From: Streptomyces scopuliridis RB72
GTDB lineage: Bacteria; Actinomycetota; Actinomycetes; Streptomycetales; Streptomycetaceae
Reading direction: 5' to 3'
Assembly: GCF_000718095.1 (NCBI RefSeq)
Contig: NZ_JOEI01000007.1
Span: forward strand, 248,001 to 312,000
DNA: 64,000 nt
The translations under genes and the position numbers were made by a program. This document shows positions 37,523-46,350 of this stretch, one piece after another; the stretch's first letter is position 1; each line of letters begins with the position of its first letter. A model generated the notes under the pieces. It searched no databases and was not told where the DNA came from. It worked only from the letters and a program-made list of their open reading frames with translations.

Positions 37523-38818
37523 TCAGCCGTTCTCGCTGGGGCTGCTTTCGCCGTAGCCGACGGCCCCTTCACCGGCGTCGTTCCCCACGGCACCGCCGTC
37601 ATTCCCGACGGCCTCGCCGCCGCCGTCCCCGGCCGCACCACCGTCATTCCCGGCCGCACCGCCGTCATTCCCAACGGCACCGCCGTCGTTCCCGACGCTT
37701 CCGTCGCCGATCTGGGCGCCGGCCGCGGCCAGCGCGGTGGTCACCGGCTGGAAGAAGGTCTCGCCGCCGACGGTGCAGTCGCCGCTGCCGCCGGAGGTCA
37801 GACCGATGGCGCTGCCGTCCGCGGTGAAGAGCGGGCCGCCGCTGTCGCCCGGCTCCGCGCAGACGTCGGTCTGGATCAGGCCGGTGACCGTACCCTCCGC
37901 GTAGTTGACGGTGGCGTCGAGGCCGGTGACCGAGCCGTCGTTCAGCCCTGTGGTGCTGCCCATACGGATCACCGCCTGGCCCACCGTGGCCTCGGCGGCC
38001 CCGGTGATCTCCACGGTCTGTCCGTCGCCCGTGTCGACCGTGCTCGGGGCCTCGGTGGTGGCGTCGTCGTAACTGACGAACGCGAAGTCGCCGTCGCCCG
38101 GGAAGGTCGCCTGCTGCACGGTGCCCACCGGCGCCCCGCCCGCGGCGTCCGACCACTCGGCGGCGGCGACTCCGCAGTGGCCGGCGGTGAGGAAGCCGGG
38201 CGCGCCGTTCCCGTCGACGACGTTGAAGCCGAGCGAGCAGCGCGCGCCGCCGCCGAAGATGGCGTCACCGCCCGCGGCGACCGTCTTGAACACCCCGGCG
38301 GACTTCTTGATACGGGCCGTGTCCGCGCCCAGCGACTCGACCGTGGACTCGATCCGGTCCCACTTGTCGCCGGTGACAGTGCGGTCCGCCGTGACCTGGA
38401 TCTGGTTGGTCCTCGGATCGACGGCCCACGCGGTGCCCGGAATGGTGGCCTGCCGCTGCAAGGTCAGTGCGGCGGACTTCAGTTGGGCCGTGCTGTTCTT
38501 GACGCTCCGCACCACGGCCCCGGCCCTGGCGGCCTCGGCTCGCGCGTCGTTGTCGTCGCCGACGACATTGACGGTGACCTGTCGCTTGTCCGTGTCGTAG
38601 TAGGCACCGGCGAAGGCCGGGCCCAGCCGCTCGGCGATCCGCGAGGCGAGGTCCCCCGCCGATAAGGCGCTCAGCGTCTTGGGCGCGGGGGCCGGTGAGG
38701 GATCGGATCCGCCCTGCGAGGCATTGGCCTGGGGCAGCAGAATCGCGGCCGCCACGACAGCGGCGGCACCGCCCCCGGCGAAGACGATCTTCCGCTTGGG
38801 TATGCGTTTGTGGCTCAA
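37523..38818 (-). CDS. Secreted S1-family serine protease (streptogrisin/alpha-lytic type)
   Basis: This 431-residue preproprotein has a signal peptide (about 1-33), a pro-region to about residue 182, then the mature protease beginning near DAIFGGGARCSLGFNV. The catalytic triad is readable: His214 in LTAGHC, Asp244 in GDGDFAF and Ser326 in AEPGDSGGPL. Cysteine pairs 194/215 and 320/348 fit the usual disulfides. After about residue 370 the chain ends in repeats of GNDGGA(A/V) up to about residue 415, absent from streptogrisins. It is monocistronic. The preferred cleavage residue is not assigned. Confidence 0.94.
   Translation of the reverse strand: MSHKRIPKRKIVFAGGGAAAVVAAAILLPQANASQGGSDPSPAPAPKTLSALSAGDLASRIAERLGPAFAGAYYDTDKRQVTVNVVGDDNDARAEAARAGAVVRSVKNSTAQLKSAALTLQRQATIPGTAWAVDPRTNQIQVTADRTVTGDKWDRIESTVESLGADTARIKKSAGVFKTVAAGGDAIFGGGARCSLGFNVVDGNGAPGFLTAGHCGVAAAEWSDAAGGAPVGTVQQATFPGDGDFAFVSYDDATTEAPSTVDTGDGQTVEITGAAEATVGQAVIRMGSTTGLNDGSVTGLDATVNYAEGTVTGLIQTDVCAEPGDSGGPLFTADGSAIGLTSGGSGDCTVGGETFFQPVTTALAAAGAQIGDGSVGNDGGAVGNDGGAAGNDGGAAGDGGGEAVGNDGGAVGNDAGEGAVGYGESSPSENG
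37574..37693 (-). repeat. GNDGGA-coding repeat in the protease tail
   Basis: The plus strand repeats CCGTCATTCCC-type units that encode GNDGGAx several times at the C-terminus of the S1 protease. Confidence 0.85.
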
Positions 38819-38964
38819 CTCGTGACCTCCTGTGGGGAACGGAGTCCGCTCGTCGGCAGCAGACGAAATGCGCTACGCGGTACGGGCCTTCATACGCAGG
38901 AGACGTGAGTTGTGTTCAGCCAGGCCTGTCCTGGGCCCTGTCCGGCCGAGGCGGTACGCGAACG

Positions 38965-39007
38965 ACGGAGACCCGCACCCTGGCGCCTGCCCGGTGCGGG
39001 TCTCCGT
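38965..39007 (-). terminator. Terminator of the DHA2 transporter gene
   Basis: A 15-bp perfect stem (ACGGAGACCCGCACC with its complement) and 13-base loop stands 14 bases beyond the transporter stop on the minus strand. Confidence 0.85.
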
Positions 39008-39020
39008 CTGCGAACGGCCG

Positions 39021-40670
39021 CTACGTCCGAGCGGCCTCCACGGCCTCCACCGCAGACTCCTCCACATGCTGCTTCGGCCGGGCCGGCAGCGCGAACATCA
39101 CCGCGAAGATCACCACGAGCACCGCCACCACCCACCACAGCGCGTGCTGGAATCCGTCCACGAAGGCCGTGCCGACCGCCGACGGGCCGACCGCCGAGGA
39201 CCCACTGACGCGGTCGTCGACCACACCGAAGAACACCACCGACACCAGCCCGAGCCCCAGCGCGCTGCCCATCTGCTGCGTGGTGCTGATCAGACCGGAC
39301 GCCGAGCCCGAGTGCTCGCGCGGCACCCCGGACAGCACCGCGTCCGTCAGCGGCGCGACGATCAGGCCCATGCCGAGCCCCATCACCGTCAGCGGCAGCG
39401 CCATCTGCCAGGCGTGGATCTCCGTTCCGTACCGCCCGGCCTCCCAGATGTAGAGCAGCAACCCCGCGGCCATCGTCAGCGCGCCGGTCTGGAGCACCTT
39501 CCGGCCGAAGCGCGGCACCAGCTTCTGTACGGACAGCCCCGCCGCCACCGAGACCGCGACCGAGAACGGCACGCCCGTGAGCCCCGCCCGCAGCGGGCTC
39601 CAGCCGAGACCGACCTGCATATAGAGCGTCCAGACCAGGAAGAAGATGCCCAGAGCGACCCCGAAGGTCAGCTGCACGGCGATACCCGCGGCGAAGCTCT
39701 TCACCTTGAACAGCGACAGCTCGACGAGCGGCGAACCGTCCTTGCGCGTCTTCCACTTCTCGTACGCCACGAAGCCCGCGAACACCAGCAGGCTGCCCGC
39801 CATGCACAGATGCCCCCACAGCGGCCAGCCCAGCTCGCGCCCGCGCGTGAGCGGGTAGATCAGCATCAGCAGGGCGGCGGTCACCAGCACCATGCCGACA
39901 AGGTCGAGCCGGAGCGCCTTGGGGGCCTTGGACTCGGTGATGAACTTCCGGCCGAGCAGGACGCCCGCGATCCCGACCGGCAGATTGATCAGGAAGATGG
40001 GCCGCCACTCCAGCCCGGCGATGTTCCACTGCGTCAGCAGCGCGCCGAGCAGCGGTCCCGAGACAGCGCCGAGGCCGACGATCGCGCCGAACATCCCGAA
40101 GACCTTGCCGCGTTCGTGCGCGGGGAAGGTGACATGGATGATCGCGAGCACCTGCGGCACCATCATCGCCGCCATCGCGCCCTGGAGCAGCCGTGAGCCG
40201 GCCAGCATCCCCGGGTTCGCGGCGAAGCCGCAGAGCGCGGAGGCGATCGTGAAGCCGGTGATACCGATCAGGAAGAGCCGCTTGCGGCCGTATATGTCAC
40301 CGAGCCGACCGCCTGTGATCAGTCCGGCGGCGAAGGCGAGGGCGTATCCGGCGGTGATCCACTGGATGGCCCCGAAGGTGGCGCCCAGATCCCGTTCGAT
40401 GCTCGGGATGGCGATATTGACGATCGTGACATCGACCAGGTCCATGAACGCGGCGGTCATGACGACGGCCAGGGCCAGCCACCGACGCCGGTCGCCAGGC
40501 GCGTCACCGGGCGCGGAGACCGTACCGCCGGTGGCCGGGTCGCTGCCCGAAGCACCGGGACCGGAGTCGGCGCCGGACGCGGACGCCTTGTCCAGAACGG
40601 CCGAAGATGATGACGAAGATGATGACGAGAAGGGCGGAGAAGACGGTGGCGACGTGGGCGAAGAACTCAT
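39021..40670 (-). CDS. DHA2-family drug:proton MFS transporter
   Basis: This 549-residue protein has 14 helices and EmrB/QacA signatures: LALAVVMTAAFMDLVDVTIV, GGRLGDIYGRKRLFLIG (motif A), GSRLLQGAMAAMMVPQVLAI and GPLLGALL (motif C). It probably exports drugs or metabolites. The N-terminus carries a Ser/Pro-rich tail including about ten Ser in a row. The ATG at 40670 is given; an alternative at 40691 would lie inside the operator. It diverges from a WYL-domain regulator, and the 60-base gap contains a perfect inverted repeat, so that regulator is the likely controller. A terminator follows. Confidence 0.9.
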   Translation of the reverse strand: MSSSPTSPPSSPPFSSSSSSSSSAVLDKASASGADSGPGASGSDPATGGTVSAPGDAPGDRRRWLALAVVMTAAFMDLVDVTIVNIAIPSIERDLGATFGAIQWITAGYALAFAAGLITGGRLGDIYGRKRLFLIGITGFTIASALCGFAANPGMLAGSRLLQGAMAAMMVPQVLAIIHVTFPAHERGKVFGMFGAIVGLGAVSGPLLGALLTQWNIAGLEWRPIFLINLPVGIAGVLLGRKFITESKAPKALRLDLVGMVLVTAALLMLIYPLTRGRELGWPLWGHLCMAGSLLVFAGFVAYEKWKTRKDGSPLVELSLFKVKSFAAGIAVQLTFGVALGIFFLVWTLYMQVGLGWSPLRAGLTGVPFSVAVSVAAGLSVQKLVPRFGRKVLQTGALTMAAGLLLYIWEAGRYGTEIHAWQMALPLTVMGLGMGLIVAPLTDAVLSGVPREHSGSASGLISTTQQMGSALGLGLVSVVFFGVVDDRVSGSSAVGPSAVGTAFVDGFQHALWWVVAVLVVIFAVMFALPARPKQHVEESAVEAVEAART

Positions 40671-40687
40671 GCGGAAGAAGCTAGAGA

Positions 40688-40716
40688 CCATCTAGGCCAG
40701 ACCATGTCCTAGATGG
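40688..40716. promoter_or_regulatory. Inverted-repeat operator between transporter and WYL regulator
   Basis: CCATCTAGG at 40688-40696 and CCTAGATGG at 40708-40716 are perfect inverted 9-base arms around 11 bases, centred between two divergent starts. This is the natural site for the adjacent WYL regulator. Confidence 0.8.
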
Positions 40717-40733
40717 CGCGCACCATGGATCGC

Positions 40734-41708
40734 ATGACCGACACCCCGGCACGGCTCCTCAGTCTGCTCTCCCTCCTCCAGACTCCGCGCGAGTGGCCGG
40801 GCAGTGAGCTGGCCGAGCGCCTCGACGTCAGCCCGCGCACGATCCGCCGCGACATCGACCGGCTGCGCGCCCTCGGCTACCCCGTCGAGGCCACCATGGG
40901 CGCGGTGGGCGGCTACCGGCTGGTCGCGGGCGCTGCCATGCCGCCGCTGCTCCTGGACGACGAGGAGGCCGTCGCCATCGCCGTGGGGCTGCGCGCCGGG
41001 GCGGGCCATGCCATCGAGGGCGTCGAGGAGGCCTCCGTACGGGCGCTCGCCAAGCTGGAGCAGGTGCTGCCCTCCCGGCTGCGGCACCGCGTCTCCACAC
41101 TCCAGGCCGCGACGATCCCGCTCGCCCAGGGCGACGGCGCCACCATCGATCCGCGCACCCTGACAGTGATGGCCTCGGCGGTCACCGGCACCGAGCGGCT
41201 GCGGTTTGGCTACCGCTCGGGCGACGGTACGGAGACGAAGCGGCAGGTCGAGCCGTACCGTCTCGTCTCCACCGGCCGGCGCTGGTATCTGGTGGCGTAC
41301 GACCTCGGGCGCGAGGACTGGCGTACGTTCCGGGTCGACCGGGTCAGCGAGCCCTTCGCCACCGGCGCGCGGTTCCGGCCCCGCGAGCTGCCCGCCGGGG
41401 ACGCGGCGAAGTTCCTGCGCCGGTCGATGTCCCGGATGAAGCCGTCGATGGAGGTGGATGTGAGCTTCCTGGCGCCCGCGCCGTTTGTGGCGGCGCGGCT
41501 CCCGGCCCATCTCGGCGCGCCCGAACCCACCGGCCCGGACTCCTGTCGGCTGCGCACCTCGGTGAACGACTCGCTGGAGTGGCTGGCGCTGCGACTGGCG
41601 CTGGTGGACTGCGAGTTCACGGCGCACCGGCCGGAGCGGCTGACGGACTACCTGCGGGAGCTGGGGGCGAGGCTCACGCGGGCGGCCGTCCCGGGAGCGG
41701 CATCGTAA
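40734..41708 (+). CDS. WYL-domain HTH transcriptional regulator (YafY type)
   Basis: This 324-residue protein has an N-terminal HTH_11 winged helix (SELAERLDVSPRTIRRDIDR), then LGYPVEATMGAVGGYRLVAG, and a WYL domain with LRFGYRSGDG and RRWYLVAYD (here W-Y-L is intact). WYL domains sense small ligands or nucleic acid. The ATG at 40734 matches the usual MTDTPARLLSLLSLLQ opening; the outermost ATG at 40713 falls inside the operator and is unlikely. No ribosome site is obvious, so a leaderless transcript is possible. It diverges from the DHA2 exporter it probably regulates. Confidence 0.9.
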   Translation: MTDTPARLLSLLSLLQTPREWPGSELAERLDVSPRTIRRDIDRLRALGYPVEATMGAVGGYRLVAGAAMPPLLLDDEEAVAIAVGLRAGAGHAIEGVEEASVRALAKLEQVLPSRLRHRVSTLQAATIPLAQGDGATIDPRTLTVMASAVTGTERLRFGYRSGDGTETKRQVEPYRLVSTGRRWYLVAYDLGREDWRTFRVDRVSEPFATGARFRPRELPAGDAAKFLRRSMSRMKPSMEVDVSFLAPAPFVAARLPAHLGAPEPTGPDSCRLRTSVNDSLEWLALRLALVDCEFTAHRPERLTDYLRELGARLTRAAVPGAAS

Positions 41709-41715
41709 AAGCCCT

Positions 41716-41757
41716 CTCGGACACACCCCGGACAGACTCGGACACACCCCGGACAGA
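41716..41757. repeat. Perfect 21-bp tandem duplication
   Basis: Bases 41716-41736 are repeated exactly at 41737-41757 (each starting CTCGGACACACC). The duplication lies between the WYL gene stop and a hairpin, outside coding sequence. Confidence 0.92.
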
Positions 41758-41760
41758 GGT

Positions 41761-41797
41761 GAGCCCCGGCACCTGGGGGGGGTTGGTGCCGGGGCTC
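41761..41797. terminator. Hairpin between the WYL gene and hrdD
   Basis: GAGCCCCGGCACC and GGTGCCGGGGCTC form a perfect 13-bp stem around an 11-base loop. It serves the convergent genes. Confidence 0.8.
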
Positions 41798-41909
41798 GTT
41801 CTCGGGGGCCGACGCGTCGGCCCGTACGTACCGCTCGAAGAACGGCTCGAAGAACCGCTCGGAGAGACAGTACGAGTAAGGGGGACACTACGGCTACAGA
41901 ACGGCGACG

Positions 41910-42905
41910 TCACGCCGCCGCGTCGAAACCTGTGTCACGAGCCATCTTTTTCAGCTCCAACAGCGCGTGCTTCTCGATCTGCCGTATCCGCTCGCGCGTC
42001 AGGCCGTGCTGCTTGCCGACCTCGGTGAGCGTCCGCTCGCGGCCGTCCTCGATGCCGTACCGCATCTTGATGATCGAGGCCGTGCGCTGGTCGAGCTTGC
42101 CGATCAGGTCCTCCAGCTCCTCACTGCGGAGCAGCGTCAGCACGGACTGCTCGGGCGATACCGCGGAGGTGTCCTCCAGCAGATCACCGAACTGCGTGTC
42201 CCCGTCGTCGTCCACCGACATGTTCAGACTGACCGGGTCACGCGCCCAGTCCAGTACGTCGTTGACCCGCGCCGGGTTCGACCCCAGCTCGGCGGCGACC
42301 TCTTCGGGCTCCGGATCCCGTCCGTTCTCGCGGTTGAACTCCCGCTGAACGCGCCGGATCCTGCCCAGCTCCTCCACCAGATGGACCGGCAGCCGGATCG
42401 TCCGGGACTGGTCCGCTATGGAACGCGTGATGGCCTGGCGGATCCACCACGTCGCGTACGTCGAGAACTTGAAGCCCTTGGCGTAGTCGAATTTCTCCAC
42501 GGCACGCACCAGGCCGGCATTGCCCTCCTGGATCAGGTCCAGCAGGGGCAGACCGCTGCGCGGGTAACGCCGCGCCACGGCGACCACCAGGCGGAGGTTC
42601 GAGCGGATGAAGACATCCTTCGCACGCTCGCCCGCGGCGACCAGCGCCTCAAGCTCTTCGTGCGAGGCACCACCCGCCTCGCTCTTCACCTCGCCGTCGA
42701 GGATCTGCCGGGCGTAGACTCCGGCCTCGATGGTCTGGGACAGCTCGACTTCCTTTGCGGCGTCGAGCAGCGGCGTACGCGCGATCTCGTCGAGGTACAT
42801 GCCGACCAGGTCGCGGTCGGCGATCTCCCCGCCTACGGCGCGAACACTGCTTGCCGCTTTCGTCCCGCCAGAGGCGGTACGACGGGCGACGGCACGGGTT
42901 GCCAT
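41910..42905 (-). CDS. hrdD: HrdD-type group 2 RNA polymerase sigma factor
   Basis: This 331-residue sigma-70 protein starts [14 protein letters not shown] and has regions 1.2 ([20 protein letters not shown]), 2 ([39 protein letters not shown] with the -10 recognition residues), 3 and 4.2 ([20 protein letters not shown]). Sequence and length fit Streptomyces HrdD rather than the essential HrdB, which has a long acidic N-terminus. The ATG at 42905 follows GGGAG; the longer frame adds unsupported residues. A SigR-type promoter sits 65-90 bases upstream, and hrdD is a known SigR target. The role is alternative housekeeping transcription under stress. Confidence 0.95.
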   Translation of the reverse strand: MATRAVARRTASGGTKAASSVRAVGGEIADRDLVGMYLDEIARTPLLDAAKEVELSQTIEAGVYARQILDGEVKSEAGGASHEELEALVAAGERAKDVFIRSNLRLVVAVARRYPRSGLPLLDLIQEGNAGLVRAVEKFDYAKGFKFSTYATWWIRQAITRSIADQSRTIRLPVHLVEELGRIRRVQREFNRENGRDPEPEEVAAELGSNPARVNDVLDWARDPVSLNMSVDDDGDTQFGDLLEDTSAVSPEQSVLTLLRSEELEDLIGKLDQRTASIIKMRYGIEDGRERTLTEVGKQHGLTRERIRQIEKHALLELKKMARDTGFDAAA

Positions 42906-42971
42906 GCGAGCTCCCTTACTGAACTGAGTAGGTCGCGGCACCCTCCCGGGTACCCTGCATCCGAAGGAAAC

Positions 42972-42998
42972 AACGACTGGAATCCGGACAGAATTCCC
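42972..42998 (-). promoter_or_regulatory. SigR-type (thiol stress) promoter of hrdD
   Basis: On the minus strand GGGAAT (42998-42993) and GTT (42974-42972) are separated by exactly 18 bases, a perfect fit to GGGAAT-N18-GTT. The predicted transcript start is about 60 bases before the ATG. Confidence 0.88.
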
Positions 42999-43222
42999 AT
43001 GCCGTACATGGATTTTGTGATCATGCAGTACCCTGTTCCGCCGCGATGGGTCGGAAGGTGCTGCCGGGAGGGCCAGAAGTGCAGGTCAGAGCGGGGTCAC
43101 GGACCGGAACCCCGTCGTCCCGTATTCCGGTGGCCCACTTCCTGTAGCCCACATTCCTGAAGACGACTCGCGCCCGTCTTTGGTTGCTCAGGCTTTGGTC
43201 AGCCCGTGGGCCGGCCCGCTCG

Positions 43223-44005
43223 TCAGCCGAACTGCACCGACCTCTTCGCCAGGCCCATCCAGAAGCCGTCGATCACGCTCCGGCAGCTCTCCAGCTCACC
43301 CTCCGACGCACCCAGCGTCACGAAGAGTGGCGCGAAGTGCTCAGTACGGGGGTGGGCCAGCCGGCCGGCCGGGGCCTTGTGCTCGAAGTCGAGCAGGGCA
43401 TCGACATCGCGCGCCCGCAGCGCCCTCGTACCCCAGTCGTCGAACTCCGCCGACCAGCCGGGCACCCCGCCGCCCGTGTGCCGCAGCGCGGCCAGGTTGT
43501 GGGTGAAGAAGCCGCTGCCGACGATCAGTACGCCCTCGTCCCTCAGGGGTGCCAGCTTGCGCCCGATCTCCAGCAGCTTCCGCGGGTCGAGCGTGGGCAT
43601 GGAGACCTGGAGCACCGGAATGTCGGCCTCCGGGAACATCTCCACCAGGGGCACATACGCGCCATGATCGAGCCCGCGGTCCGGCACGTCCTGCACCGGC
43701 GTCCCGGCGCCGCGCAGCAGCTTCCGTACGGAGTCGGCCAGCTCGGGCGCCCCCGGCGCCGCGTACCGCACCGCGTAGTAGTGCTCGGGGAAGCCCCAGA
43801 AGTCGTACACCAGCGGCACGGCCTCGGTCGCGCCGAGCGCGAGCGGGGCCTCTTCCCAGTGCGCGGAGACCATCAGGATCGCCTTGGGGCGGGGCAGCGT
43901 CGCGGACCAGGCGGCCAGTTCGCCGGGCCAGACCGGGTCATCGGCCAGGGGCGGGGCCCCATGGGAGAGATAGAGGGCGGGCATGCGCTCCGCGACGGCG
44001 TTCAT
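43223..44005 (-). CDS. Class III extradiol ring-cleavage dioxygenase (4,5-DOPA dioxygenase-like, YgiD type)
   Basis: This 260-residue LigB-fold protein has MPALYLSHGAPPLADDP (metal His), ILMVSAHWEE, LDHGAYVPLVEMFPEADIPV and HNLAALRHTGGG with further ligands. Relatives cleave DOPA or catechols using Zn or Fe. The ATG at 44005 is chosen; the frame extends upstream but that part is not family-like and overlaps the divergent promoter. It is divergent from a MarR regulator across a 143-base gap, the usual arrangement for a MarR-controlled enzyme. The substrate is unknown. Confidence 0.88.
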   Translation of the reverse strand: MNAVAERMPALYLSHGAPPLADDPVWPGELAAWSATLPRPKAILMVSAHWEEAPLALGATEAVPLVYDFWGFPEHYYAVRYAAPGAPELADSVRKLLRGAGTPVQDVPDRGLDHGAYVPLVEMFPEADIPVLQVSMPTLDPRKLLEIGRKLAPLRDEGVLIVGSGFFTHNLAALRHTGGGVPGWSAEFDDWGTRALRARDVDALLDFEHKAPAGRLAHPRTEHFAPLFVTLGASEGELESCRSVIDGFWMGLAKRSVQFG

Positions 44006-44074
44006 GGCGACTCCCGGTCTGTCGATCTGCCTGTGTCCGTGGACCGATCCGCCTGTGTCCCCGGACCCTTCTAT

Positions 44075-44086
44075 TTGAACCCTCAA
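44075..44086. promoter_or_regulatory. Candidate MarR operator half-site
   Basis: TTGAACCCTCAA, an imperfect palindrome, lies in the A/T-rich divergent gap; TTTCAAG recurs about 36 bases to the right. MarR proteins often bind TTGA/TCAA palindromes, but assignment is tentative. Confidence 0.4.
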
Positions 44087-44148
44087 GCATTCACTTCTCA
44101 CCCTAACCAGATCTAGTTTAACTTTCAAGAATGGGTAGAGTGGAATAC

Positions 44149-44673
44149 ATGACCATGGCATCCACCGGCAGCGGCGCCGGTACGGGCGGGGAGCCGCGCT
44201 GGCTCAGCGACGAGGAGCAGCGCGTCTGGCAGGCGTATCTCCAGGCCACCACGCTGCTGGAGGACCATCTCGACCGCCAGCTCCAGCGCGACTCCGGGAT
44301 GCCGCATATCTACTACGCGCTGCTCGTGCATCTCGCGCGCGCTCCCCGGCGCCGGATGCGGATGACCCAGCTGGCCAAGGACGCCAAAATCACCAGGTCG
44401 CGGCTGTCGCACGCGATCGCGCGGCTGGAGCAGCACGGCTGGGTGCGGCGCGAGGACTGCCCCTCCGACAAGCGCGGACAGAACGCGTTCCTGACGGACC
44501 AGGGAAACGATGTCCTGGAGAAGTCGGCGCCGGGCCATGTCGCCGCCGTACGCCAGGCGATCTTCGACCGGCTCAGCCCCGAGCAGGTCGGGCAGCTCGG
44601 CGAGATCATGCGGGTGATGGCGGAAGGGCTCCAGCCGGAGGGTACGGGCGCGGATCTGCCCTGGCGCCGCTGA
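44149..44673 (+). CDS. MarR-family transcriptional regulator
   Basis: This protein of about 174 residues has the winged helix (MRMTQLAKDAKITRSRLSHA, IARLEQHGWVRREDCPSDKR) and the typical D-x-R wing (CPSDKRGQNAFLTDQG). It probably represses the divergent dioxygenase gene and itself, releasing on an aromatic ligand. The ATG at 44149 is preferred to 44131 because a purine-rich GAGTGG precedes it, though other ATGs (44155) remain possible. A hairpin follows. Confidence 0.9.
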   Translation: MTMASTGSGAGTGGEPRWLSDEEQRVWQAYLQATTLLEDHLDRQLQRDSGMPHIYYALLVHLARAPRRRMRMTQLAKDAKITRSRLSHAIARLEQHGWVRREDCPSDKRGQNAFLTDQGNDVLEKSAPGHVAAVRQAIFDRLSPEQVGQLGEIMRVMAEGLQPEGTGADLPWRR

Positions 44674-44698
44674 GACACGACGTTCCGCCGAAACGAAT

Positions 44699-44740
44699 CC
44701 GCCCCGGTACCACCGCTGAATCGCGGCGGCACCGGGGCGG
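44699..44740. terminator. Bidirectional terminator between marR and DHA2 gene
   Basis: CCGCCCCGGT pairs with ACCGGGGCGG, with an inner imperfect stem. It lies between convergent genes. Confidence 0.75.
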
Positions 44741-44802
44741 TTCCGTACCGTGGCGTGCCGTGGGACAGCGACCTCAGTGCGCTGTCGGCGCATCGCCACC
44801 TG

Positions 44803-46350
44803 TCAGTGCATCGCGACCGGCATCTTGATCTCGTCCTCCGCGCCCTCGGCACCCGAGGCGACCGGCGAAGCACCGGGACGGCCCGTGTTGATGAGGGTCA
44901 CGGCGATCGCCGCGGCGACCAGCAGGATGCCGACCGCCCACCAGATCGCGCTGGAGAAGCCGGCCACCAGGGCCTGGAGCTCCAGCAGCTGCGCGTTGGT
45001 GGCCGTCGCCGCGTGGGAGGCGACGTACGCGGTCGTGGCCGAGGCCGCGATCGTGTTCAGCAGCGCCGTACCGATCGCGCCGCCCACCTGCTGCGAGGTG
45101 TTCACCATCGCCGAGGCGACACCCGCGTCACGCGGCTCGATGCCGTGCGTGGCGAGCGACATGGCCGGCATGAACGCCGTACCCATACCGAGGCCGAGCA
45201 GCAGCTCCGCCGGCAGGATCAGGCCGGTGTACGAGGAGCCGATCTCCAGCTGGGTCAGCAGGAGCATGCCGACGGAGGCGACCAGGAAGCCGGGGCCCAT
45301 CAGATACCGGGGCGCCACCCGGGTCATCAGCCGGGCACCGATCTGGGTCGAGCCCGTGATCATGCCCACGATCATCGGCATGAAGGCGAAGCCCGTCTTG
45401 ACCGGCGAGTACCCCTCGACCACCTGGAGGTAGTACGTCAGGAAGAGGAACAGACCGAACATGCCGATGATGGCGAGGCCCAGCGAGAGATAGACACCGG
45501 CGCGGTTGCGGTTGGTCACCACGCGCAGCGGCAGCAGCGGAGCCTTGACCCTCGACTCGACGGCCACGAACGTCACCAGCAGGACCGCGGCGGCGACGAA
45601 GAGCCCGATCGTCGTCGAGTCGCCCCAGCCGTTGGACTCGGCGCGGGTGAAGCCGTACACCAGCGAGACCAGGCCCAGCGTGGAGAGGACGACACCGGGG
45701 ATGTCCAGGGCGGAGCGGTTGCGGCCGCCCGCGGGCTCGCGGATCACGAAGTACGCGCCCAGCGCGGCCACGATCGCGAACGGGATGTTGACGAAGAACG
45801 TCCAGCGCCAGTCCAGGTACTCGGTGAGGAATCCACCGAGGATCAGACCCACGGCGCCACCGCCACCGGCGATCGCACCGAAGATGCCGAAGGCCTTGGC
45901 CCGCTCCTTGGCATCGGTGAAGGTCACGGCGAGCAGCGAGAGAGCGGCGGGCGCGAGCAGCGCGCCGAAGACACCCTGGAGTGCGCGGGCGCCGAGCAGC
46001 AGCCCCTCGCTGGTGGCCGCGCCGCCGATGGCGGACGCGGCGGCGAAACCGATGAGGCCGGTGACGAACGTGCGCTTACGGCCCCACAGGTCGGCGATGC
46101 GTCCGCCGAAGAGGAGCAGACCGCCGAAGGCGAGGGCGTAGGCCGTGATGACCCACTGCTTGTTGCCGTCCGATATCCCCAGGTCCTGCTGGGCGGAGGG
46201 CAGCGCGATATTCACGATCGTCGCGTCGAGGACGACCATCAGCTGCGCGAGGGCGATGAACACCAGCGCTTTCCAGCGGCTGGGGTCGGCGGCCGTGGCA
46301 CCCGGATCAGGGCGCCGTGTTTCGGCTGTTTTTGACATGGAGGTATCCAC
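44803..46350 (-). CDS. DHA2-family MFS transporter
   Basis: This 515-residue 14-helix protein has LVFIALAQLMVVLDATIVNI, GGRIADLWGRKRTFVTG, GARALQGVFGALLAPAALSL and GLILGGFLTEYLDWRWTFFV, the EmrB/QacA pattern. It is a proton-coupled exporter of drugs or natural products. It follows a TetR gene on the same strand with a 301-base gap that likely holds its own promoter. ATGs at 46350 and 46338 are both possible. The two DHA2 transporters in this window are only distantly alike. Confidence 0.9.
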   Translation of the reverse strand: MDTSMSKTAETRRPDPGATAADPSRWKALVFIALAQLMVVLDATIVNIALPSAQQDLGISDGNKQWVITAYALAFGGLLLFGGRIADLWGRKRTFVTGLIGFAAASAIGGAATSEGLLLGARALQGVFGALLAPAALSLLAVTFTDAKERAKAFGIFGAIAGGGGAVGLILGGFLTEYLDWRWTFFVNIPFAIVAALGAYFVIREPAGGRNRSALDIPGVVLSTLGLVSLVYGFTRAESNGWGDSTTIGLFVAAAVLLVTFVAVESRVKAPLLPLRVVTNRNRAGVYLSLGLAIIGMFGLFLFLTYYLQVVEGYSPVKTGFAFMPMIVGMITGSTQIGARLMTRVAPRYLMGPGFLVASVGMLLLTQLEIGSSYTGLILPAELLLGLGMGTAFMPAMSLATHGIEPRDAGVASAMVNTSQQVGGAIGTALLNTIAASATTAYVASHAATATNAQLLELQALVAGFSSAIWWAVGILLVAAAIAVTLINTGRPGASPVASGAEGAEDEIKMPVAMH

